17,795 nucleotides of DNA, taken from contig CAYRSS010000069.1 in NCBI GenBank assembly GCA_964426945.1, positions 1-17,795 on the forward strand, given 5' to 3'. Below are positions 7,755 to 14,246 of the stretch, one piece after another. The notes under the pieces were generated by a model. That model did no database searches. It had not been told where the DNA came from and worked only from the letters and a program-made list of their open reading frames with translations. The position numbers and the translations under genes were made by a program. Position 1 is the stretch's first letter. Each line of letters begins with the position of its first letter. The DNA is from CAYRSS01 sp964426945. GTDB taxonomy: Bacteria > Planctomycetota > Phycisphaerae > UBA1845.

Positions 7755-8834
7755 ATGGATCTTATCGTCGTGATGAAGTCGAGCGCCTCGGGCGACGACG
7801 TGCAGCGCGTGGTCGATCGCATCGGCGAGCTGGGGCTGACCCCGCACGTTTCGCAGAGCGAGTTCCGGGCGATCGTCGGCGCGATCGGCGACAAGTCGCC
7901 GCAGCTTCAGCAGCAGCTCGAGCAGCTCTCGGGCGTCGACCACGTCACCGCCGTGACCGAGCCCTACAAGCTGGCCTCGCGGGCGTTTCACGAGGCGGAC
8001 ACCATTCTCGACATCAAGGGCATCCGCGTCGGCGGGCCGCATGTGAACGTCATCGCCGGGCCCTGCGCCATCGAGAGCCGCGAGATCCTCTTCGAGGTCG
8101 GGCGCGCGGTGAAAGACGCCGGCGCGGCGATTCTGCGCGGCGGAGCGTACAAGCCGCGCACGTCGCCCTATGCCTACCAGGGCATGGGCCGGAAGGGGCT
8201 GGAACTGCTGGCCGAGGCCGGCGAACAACTCGGCATGCCGACGATCACCGAGGTTACCGACCCGCGCGATGTCGAGACCGTCGCGCAATACGTCGACATC
8301 CTGCAGATCGGCGCCCGCAACATGCAGAACTTCAACCTGCTGCTGGAAGTGGGCAAGTCGAAGAAGGCGGTGTTCATCAAGCGCGGGCTTGCGGCGTCGA
8401 TCACCGATCTGCTCATGTCGGCGGAGTACGTGCTGAGCCAGGGCAATCACCGCGTGATTCTCTGCGAGCGCGGCATCCGCACGTTCTCAACGGATGTGCG
8501 GTTTACCCTCGACGTGTCGGCCGTGCCCGTGCTGGCGGAGAAGACGCATTTGCCGGTGTTCGTGGATCCGTCGCACGCGGCGGGCAAGCGCGACCTCGTC
8601 CCGGCGCTCGCGCTGGCGGGGATTGCGGCCGGTGCACACGGCGTGATCGTCGAGGTGCACAGTTGCCCCGACCGGGCGTTGTGCGACGGGCCGCAGGCGG
8701 TGCTACCCAATAACTTCAAGCGGCTGATGGAGCAGATGCGGCAGATCGCCGAGATCGTCGGGCACCGGGTGACGTTGTGGGGCCGGGAAGATCAGCCGCC
8801 GCAGCGACCGGTCGTGGGCGGCTGGGGGAATTAG
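7755..8834 (+). CDS. aroF: 3-deoxy-7-phosphoheptulonate synthase (DAHP synthase)
   Basis: This enzyme condenses phosphoenolpyruvate and erythrose 4-phosphate to DAHP, the first step of the shikimate pathway. At 359 residues it belongs to the shorter bacterial group with an N-terminal ferredoxin-like domain (about 1-70; cf. Thermotoga), which senses aromatic amino acids in characterised members. The barrel domain shows AGPCAIES (101-108, including metal-binding C104), RGGAYKPRTSPYAYQG (128-143, the PEP/E4P-binding region), GARNMQNF (186-193), IKRG (208-211) and DPSHAAGKR (271-279, with a metal or substrate histidine). All key residues that I can place are present. ATG 7755 is preceded by GAGGGG. 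The last 20 residues are a poorly conserved tail. It lies 60 bases before tpiA on the same strand and may be co-transcribed. Confidence 0.96.
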   Translation: MDLIVVMKSSASGDDVQRVVDRIGELGLTPHVSQSEFRAIVGAIGDKSPQLQQQLEQLSGVDHVTAVTEPYKLASRAFHEADTILDIKGIRVGGPHVNVIAGPCAIESREILFEVGRAVKDAGAAILRGGAYKPRTSPYAYQGMGRKGLELLAEAGEQLGMPTITEVTDPRDVETVAQYVDILQIGARNMQNFNLLLEVGKSKKAVFIKRGLAASITDLLMSAEYVLSQGNHRVILCERGIRTFSTDVRFTLDVSAVPVLAEKTHLPVFVDPSHAAGKRDLVPALALAGIAAGAHGVIVEVHSCPDRALCDGPQAVLPNNFKRLMEQMRQIAEIVGHRVTLWGREDQPPQRPVVGGWGN

Positions 8835-8894
8835 TCGGGTGCCACATGGTGGCACTGCTGGGCACACGATGAACCAGGGTGAGTGTGAGAGCGC

Positions 8895-9701
<807 letters not shown>

Positions 9702-9849
9702 GGGCGGCAGCACGCGCCGTCGGTCGGGGCATCGCGCACGTTGATGTCCGCGCTGGCGCTGCCGCTGCGCTCGGGCGGGGTCGGCTGCGCGCCGATGGTC
9801 CGCCGTGCGGGCGAACTGATTGCGCTGCGAAACTCACAAGGGAGTGCTC

Positions 9850-10356
9850 ATGGATACGCTGCTGGCGTTGACCGGAATGCAGATGCTCGTGTGCTGGCTG
9901 CTCGCGGGAGTCTGCGGGTTTCTCATGCTCGTTGTGCTGGTGCAAAAGGGTCGGGGTACGGGCATGGCCGGTGCGCTGGGCGGCGGCGGTGGTGGCGGCG
10001 CGGTGTTCGGCGCCAAGACGGGCGACGTCTTCACGGTGATTACGATCGTGCTGGCGGCGGTGCTGTTCCTGTTCGTCATCGCGTCGAATTACTACTTCGA
10101 CGCCACGCCGAAGGCCGGGACCATTCCGACCGCGACCACCCCTGACACGCCGCCGGTACCGCCGGCGGGCGGATCCTCGGATCCGGCCGTGGTGCCGCCG
10201 GTGACGCCGGTCACCACGACCACGAACGACGCGCCGGCGGAAAGCACGACTCCGGCCGGGTCGACCGACGCCCCGCCGACCGATCCGGTCGAGCCGGAGT
10301 CGACGGGCGACGCGCCGACCGGTGATGCGCCTGCGTCCGATCCGCAGCCTGAATAG
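9850..10356 (+). CDS. secG: preprotein translocase subunit SecG with long C-terminal extension
   Basis: SecG is the small membrane subunit of SecYEG that helps proteins cross the inner membrane. The first 85 residues match the family: helix one (about 10-31), the cytoplasmic signature QKGRGTGMAGALGGGGGGGA (32-51) leading to FGAKTGDVFTVIT, and helix two (about 60-80). A tail of about 84 residues follows, very rich in Pro, Thr, Ala, Asp and Ser and devoid of helices or cysteines. Most SecG proteins are 70 to 120 residues long; this one is 168. The start at 9850 is supported by AAGGGAG a few bases upstream; the open frame from 9820 lacks a reason to be used. The long tail is probably disordered and periplasmic if topology is standard. 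Confidence 0.95.
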   Translation: MDTLLALTGMQMLVCWLLAGVCGFLMLVVLVQKGRGTGMAGALGGGGGGGAVFGAKTGDVFTVITIVLAAVLFLFVIASNYYFDATPKAGTIPTATTPDTPPVPPAGGSSDPAVVPPVTPVTTTTNDAPAESTTPAGSTDAPPTDPVEPESTGDAPTGDAPASDPQPE

Positions 10357-10408
10357 CGCGCCGCGGCGAGCAGGCACGCCCGGCTGACTCTTCATCCGCG
10401 GGAGCGCC

Positions 10409-11293
10409 ATGATTCTATCGATGACGGGCTTCGGCGCGGCGCAGCGCGTCGCCGACGGTCTGCTGTACCAGGTCGAGATTCGCGGCGTCAACAATCGCTA
10501 CCTGAAGCTCTCGCTGAAGCTGCCGGACTTTCTCCAGTTCGCGGAACCGACTGTCGAGCGGCTCCTTCGCGAGCGCATGAGCCGCGGGAGCATCTCCTGC
10601 ACGATCCGCGTGAAGGGCGAGAGCGGCGCGGGGGTCGAGCGGATCAACCTGGCGGTTCTGCAGGGCTATGTGAACGAACTGGCCCGCGTGAAGATTCCCG
10701 CGGGGTTTGCGGCGTCGATTGATCCCGGCGCGCTGGCTTCGATGCCCGGCGTGTGTGATCCGCCTGCGGTCGATGATGAACAGCGTGCGGCGCACACCGC
10801 GCTGATCGAATCACTCCTCGGCGAGGCGCTCGACGCGATGCTGGCGATGCGGCGCGACGAGGGGCGAGCGCTGCGGGCCGATCTGATCGGCATACTCGAC
10901 GCGCTTCGCGAACAGGTCGGCCGCGTGCGCGAACGGGCGCCGGTCGTCGTCGAGGAGTATCACGAGCGGTTGCGCAGCCGCGTGACGATGCTGATGGAGA
11001 AGGGCGGGTTCGAGCTCGAGGCGCAGGGGCTGATGCGCGAGGTGGCCATCTTCGCCGACCGCTGCGATGTGGCGGAAGAGGTCAGCCGTCTGGCGAGCCA
11101 CATCGACCAGTTTGTCGAGCTGTGCGACCGCGGCGAGCGCGTCGGGCGGACGCTCGACTTTCTGACGCAGGAGCTGCATCGCGAGTCGAACACGATCGGC
11201 TCGAAGACGAATGACCTGGCCATCGCGCGCTGCGTGGTGGAGATGAAGTCGCTCGTGGACCGGCTGAAGGAGCAGGTTCAGAATGTCGAGTAG
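10409..11293 (+). CDS. yicC: YicC/YloC family endoribonuclease
   Basis: YicC-family proteins are single-strand-specific endoribonucleases linked in E. coli to small-RNA turnover and stationary-phase survival. At 294 residues this is full length (E. coli 287). The family N-terminus MTGFG (5-9) and VEIRGVNNRYLKLSLKLP (22-39) are present. So is the conserved C-terminal block, where LDFLTQELHRESNTIGSK (249-266) is followed by TNDLAIARCVVEMKSLVDRLKEQVQN. The start at 10409 gives the canonical MILSMTGFG, with GGGAGC upstream. Its 3' end overlaps gmk by 11 bases, which suggests coupled translation. The yicC-gmk-rpoZ order is conserved in many bacteria. Confidence 0.95.
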   Translation: MILSMTGFGAAQRVADGLLYQVEIRGVNNRYLKLSLKLPDFLQFAEPTVERLLRERMSRGSISCTIRVKGESGAGVERINLAVLQGYVNELARVKIPAGFAASIDPGALASMPGVCDPPAVDDEQRAAHTALIESLLGEALDAMLAMRRDEGRALRADLIGILDALREQVGRVRERAPVVVEEYHERLRSRVTMLMEKGGFELEAQGLMREVAIFADRCDVAEEVSRLASHIDQFVELCDRGERVGRTLDFLTQELHRESNTIGSKTNDLAIARCVVEMKSLVDRLKEQVQNVE

Positions 11294-11912
11294 CCGCACG
11301 ACGTCGGCCGCTGGATCGTCGGCGGGGTCCGTCGCGGCGGGCCGCGGTCGGCTGATCGTCATCAGCGGTCCTTCCGGCACGGGCAAGACGTCGATCTGCA
11401 AGGGCCTGCTGGCCCGCCTCGCCGGTTCGCGCTGGAGCGTGTCGGCCACGACGCGGCCGATCCGTCCGGGCGACGTCGCGGGCGAGTCTTACGAGTTCAT
11501 CTCTCCCGAGGAGTTCGCGCGGCGGCGCGACGCGGGCGAGTTTCTCGAGACCGCCGAGTACTGCGGTCACTGGTACGGCACGCCGCGCCGGGCCATTCAG
11601 GAGGCCGTCGAGGCGGGGCACGACATCGTCCTCGAGATTGATGTGCAGGGTGGGCGGCAGATCGCCGAGTCGAAGCCCGACTCGATCCGCATTTTTGTGC
11701 TGCCGCCGAACATGGAGTCGCTGCGGGCGCGGCTCGAGGGACGAAAGAGCGAAGCCGAAGCCCAGCTGCGCAAGCGCCTGGCCGAGGCCGATGGCGAGAT
11801 CGCCTTCGCCCGCGACAGCGGCGTGTATCGGCATTTTGTGGTGAACGACGAGCTCGACAGCACCATTGACGAAGTGATTCGCATTATCCGTTCGGAGAAG
11901 GGTCTGGCATGA
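11283..11912 (+). CDS. gmk: guanylate kinase
   Basis: It phosphorylates GMP and dGMP to the diphosphates with ATP, feeding GTP and (p)ppGpp pools. The 209-residue protein has a Ser/Ala-rich leader of about 20 residues, then the P-loop GPSGTGKT (29-36), the GMP-binding region TTRPIRPGDV (56-65) with GESYEFIS (67-74), ETAEY (89-93), YGTP (98-101) and LEIDVQG (117-123). The lid and the C-terminal helix are complete. The ATG at 11283 lies inside the end of yicC. The stop overlaps the rpoZ start as ATGA (11909-11912). Both junctions indicate one polycistronic message with coupled translation. Confidence 0.97.
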   Translation: MSSSRTTSAAGSSAGSVAAGRGRLIVISGPSGTGKTSICKGLLARLAGSRWSVSATTRPIRPGDVAGESYEFISPEEFARRRDAGEFLETAEYCGHWYGTPRRAIQEAVEAGHDIVLEIDVQGGRQIAESKPDSIRIFVLPPNMESLRARLEGRKSEAEAQLRKRLAEADGEIAFARDSGVYRHFVVNDELDSTIDEVIRIIRSEKGLA

Positions 11913-12145
11913 TCGACGAACTGCGTCACGAAGAACTGCTCAACAAGGTCGGCGGCAAGTTCAAGCTCACCGCGCTGATCCAGCGCCGCTGGCTCCAGTT
12001 GCTCAACGGCGAGCGTCCGCTCGTTCCCACCGAGATGGACGGCCGGCCGCTGACCGACATGGAGATCATCATCCAGGAAATCCTGGACGGTAAGATCGAA
12101 ATGGAACTGGCCGACGTGGTGGACGAGGAAGATGACCTCTCCTGA
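11909..12145 (+). CDS. rpoZ: DNA-directed RNA polymerase omega subunit
   Basis: Omega helps the beta-prime subunit fold and assemble into RNA polymerase, and in some bacteria forms part of a ppGpp site. This protein has 78 residues, within the family range. The conserved N-terminal part ELLNKVGGKFKLTALIQRRW (9-28) is followed by the loop ERPLV and a C-terminal acidic helix region (IQEILDGKIEMELADVVDEEDD). The assignment relies on both this pattern and the position between gmk and the CoaC gene, its standard place. The start overlaps gmk by four bases (ATGA), and the end overlaps coaC by 14 bases. Confidence 0.93.
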   Translation: MIDELRHEELLNKVGGKFKLTALIQRRWLQLLNGERPLVPTEMDGRPLTDMEIIIQEILDGKIEMELADVVDEEDDLS

Positions 12146-12713
12146 CGCACACGGCGATCTGGCGGGCCGCGAGGTGCTCGTCTGCGTGTGCGGCGGCATC
12201 GCCGCCTACAAGGTTGCCTACGTCGTATCCGGCCTGGTGCAGCGCGGGGCCGGCGTCACGGTCGCTATGACCGACGCCGCCACGCGCTTCGTCGGGCCGC
12301 TGACGTTTCAGGCCCTGTCGGGTCGCGGGGTGCTCACCAGCCTCTGGGAAGCGCCCGAGCCGACCGATGCGCAGCACATCCGCGCCACCGACCACGCAAG
12401 GCTGATCATCGTCGCCCCGGCGACGGCCAACACCATCGGCAAGGTCGCGGGCGGCCTGGCCGACGACATCGTCTCCACCCTTGTGATGAGCGCGGCCTGT
12501 CCCGTGCTCTTCGCGCCCGCGATGAACGCGCGGATGTGGTCCAACCCGATCGTCGCCGCCAACGTCGAGCGGCTGCGCGGCGTGGGCTATCACTTCCTCG
12601 GACCGGGCGAAGGGTGGCAGGCGTGCCGCTCGATCGGCACCGGGCGCATGGTCGAGCCGGGCGACATCCTGGCCGCGGCCGAGCAACTGCTGCGGGCGCA
12701 GCCGACGGCCTGA
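12132..12713 (+). CDS. coaC: phosphopantothenoylcysteine decarboxylase (CoaC flavoprotein, separate from CoaB)
   Basis: This FMN enzyme decarboxylates 4'-phosphopantothenoylcysteine to 4'-phosphopantetheine in coenzyme A synthesis. The 193-residue protein shows GGIAAYK (21-27), which binds FMN phosphate, the candidate catalytic histidine H82 in AQHIRATDHA, VAPATANTIGK (94-104), the substrate-binding PAMN (129-132) followed by ARMW, and C165 in the ACRSIGTGRM clamp. All expected residues are present. In most bacteria this domain is fused to CoaB as a single protein (Dfp/CoaBC). Here a stop codon at 12711-12713 ends it, and CoaB starts 26 bases further on in another frame. The start at 12132 overlaps rpoZ by 14 bases. 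Confidence 0.95.
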   Translation: MTSPDAHGDLAGREVLVCVCGGIAAYKVAYVVSGLVQRGAGVTVAMTDAATRFVGPLTFQALSGRGVLTSLWEAPEPTDAQHIRATDHARLIIVAPATANTIGKVAGGLADDIVSTLVMSAACPVLFAPAMNARMWSNPIVAANVERLRGVGYHFLGPGEGWQACRSIGTGRMVEPGDILAAAEQLLRAQPTA

Positions 12714-12739
12714 CCATCCCCCCGGCCGGGACGCCGACC

Positions 12740-13363
12740 ATGAACCTCCTCATCACCGCCGGGCCGACCCGCGAGTACCTCGACACGGTGCGGTTCCTCT
12801 CCAACGCCTCGACCGGGCGCATGGGGTATGCGATTGCCGCCGAGGCGGCGCGGCGCGGCCATCAGGTCGTTCTTGTATCCGGTCCGGTAGACATAACCCC
12901 GCCGGACGGGGTTGAATTGGTTCGTGTCGTCAGTGCGGCGGAGATGCTCGCGGCCTCGGTGGCGGCTTTCGAACGGGCGGACGCCGCGGTGATGACGGCG
13001 GCGGTGTGCGACTATCGCCCGGTGCGGCGGGCGGGCACGAAGCTGCCAAAGGCTGCGCAGGCGGTGTCGGTCGAATTGGAGCCCACCACTGATATCTGTG
13101 CGCATTTGGGAGCGATCAAGGGCAGTCGAGTAGTCGTTGGCTTTGCGATGGAAGACCACGATCACCATGCCCACGCCGAGGAGAAGCTGCGGCGGAAGCA
13201 TTGCGACGCGATCGTGCTCAACGACGTGGCTACGGCGGGTGCGTCGGGCGGGACGATCGAGATCTTCCGCGCCGACGGCGGCTGGGACGCCGCACGGGCG
13301 GGCACCAAGGCGCAACTCGCCGTCGCGGTGGTGGACCTGGCCGAGAACCTCGTGCGAGGCTGA
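12740..13363 (+). CDS. coaB: phosphopantothenate-cysteine ligase (CoaB), stand-alone
   Basis: CoaB joins cysteine to 4'-phosphopantothenate using a nucleotide (CTP in most bacteria), the step before CoaC. The 207-residue protein begins at once with the family motif ITAGPTREYLDTVRFLSN (5-22) and STGRMGYA (24-31). MTAAVCDYRP (85-94), the lysine segment TKLPK (100-104), VVGFAMED (132-139) and the nucleotide-binding ND at 161-162 follow. A His-rich stretch (EDHDHHAHAEEK, 138-149) replaces a variable loop. The ATG at 12740 is chosen because the homology begins there; the frame stays open upstream through coaC, but that part is a shadow. It is the last gene of the cluster that starts at yicC or earlier. 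Confidence 0.95.
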   Translation: MNLLITAGPTREYLDTVRFLSNASTGRMGYAIAAEAARRGHQVVLVSGPVDITPPDGVELVRVVSAAEMLAASVAAFERADAAVMTAAVCDYRPVRRAGTKLPKAAQAVSVELEPTTDICAHLGAIKGSRVVVGFAMEDHDHHAHAEEKLRRKHCDAIVLNDVATAGASGGTIEIFRADGGWDAARAGTKAQLAVAVVDLAENLVRG

Positions 13364-14246
13364 GGCGCCTTCCATCGGCAATTTCTGCCGGTTTCCTGCT
13401 CAGTGAGGCTGACGATGCTCGCGGAGGCGCTCTGAAAAGGGCGTCGGGCGTCTGCGCGGCGCGCGATATCGGGGCGATGGGCAGAGACCGATCGCCCTTG
13501 AAATCGCAAGCTCGGGCTTCAGGCGGTCGAAAGAAGGGTGAGGTTGCACACGTGCACAGCTTTAGTGCGCTGTAACTTATGCGCCTTCCGAATCTTAATG
13601 CCTGCTTACCATCGAATTTCACAGGAACATGGCGAGCTGCGCCATACCCTGCGGCTTGGGATCGGGTTGCAGTTGCGCGGAAATGCGTTCAAGACTTTGC
13701 GCGCGGAGGGCCGATAGCACGCTACAACGCGGTCCGTACCGCCTTTGCCGTGGCTTGGCGTGCGGTCTGGTGAGCCGATCGGATGGGCGTCGGCGCGGAT
13801 GTCGGCTTTTGTGCCGATCCGAAATTTGGCGGAATTGGTTGTTGACTTGCCCCCTCCAATTCCTAGAATTCGCCCACGTCCGGATCGAGGCAGGCCCTGG
13901 CGCCGCAGTGCGCGGGTCGGCAGGATCGGACGTCATCCAGTCCCGGGGGCAGTCGCTTCGAAGCGTGGCGCGTGGTTCGAGGCGGAAGCTGCACGATCGG
14001 GGACAGTCGAGCAAACGGGTTCCGGCGTTGGCGCGTCCGGTCCCGGGCGACGGATTAAGGTCGTATTGTCCAGTCATACGAAGGTCAGGTTGCGGCTTTC
14101 ACCTGCCAGGCCGTCCCGGTATCCGGGCGGAACCGGGAGGTGTGTACCTTTGATGACTGTCGTTCGTTCTGGTTTTCAGGCGTAACAACCTGCACTGCGT
14201 GTGGCACGAGAGCACGCCACAGTCTAACTCTTCTGGAGGTTTCGAA
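13364..14246 (+). other. 883-base non-coding stretch upstream of the surface protein gene
   Basis: I see no credible gene here. The open frames present lack family features, ribosome binding sites or consistent codon use. The left part contains the short hairpins CGGCA/TGCCG (13376-13391) and GGGCGAT/ATCGCCC (13472-13497), which may help end the coaB transcript, but neither has a T-tract. A good promoter lies at 13842-13869. The 370 or so bases after it form an apparent long mRNA leader with several small stems, for example TCCCGGT (14114-14120) with ACCGGGA (14132-14138) and TGTGGC (14200-14205) with GCCACA (14216-14221). It ends at the ribosome binding site GGAGGT (14235-14240). Confidence 0.5.
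13842..13869 (+). promoter_or_regulatory. sigma70-type promoter for the surface protein gene
   Basis: TTGACT (13842-13847) and TAGAAT (13864-13869) match the -35 and -10 consensus at five of six positions each, with a 16-base spacer. It is the best such pair I noticed in the window, and it lies in an unusually AT-rich patch of non-coding DNA. Transcription would start near 13876, giving a leader of about 370 nt before the ATG at 14247. No operator could be identified. Confidence 0.6.

Noticed and set aside
7683..8450. A 255-codon minus-strand frame over aroF
   Set aside because: It is entirely antisense to a clear enzyme gene and has no motif or ribosome site.
6851..8713. A 620-codon plus-strand open frame, the longest alternative frame in this area
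   Set aside because: It lies antisense to the lipoprotein gene and then in another frame over aroF. Its translation is Arg/Ala/Gly-rich with no domain, as expected for a shadow frame in GC-rich DNA.
12188..12739. Upstream extension of the CoaB frame through coaC
   Set aside because: The homology to CoaB starts exactly at the ATG at 12740, and the upstream part is Arg-rich shadow of coaC.
13472..13497. GGGCGAT/ATCGCCC stem as the terminator of the coaB cluster
   Set aside because: Only a 7-bp stem with a 12-base loop and just two T afterwards; too weak to call.
13629..14153. A 174-codon plus-strand frame in the long intergenic region
   Set aside because: It spans the promoter-like sequence, lacks a ribosome site, and has no domain or consistent codon use.
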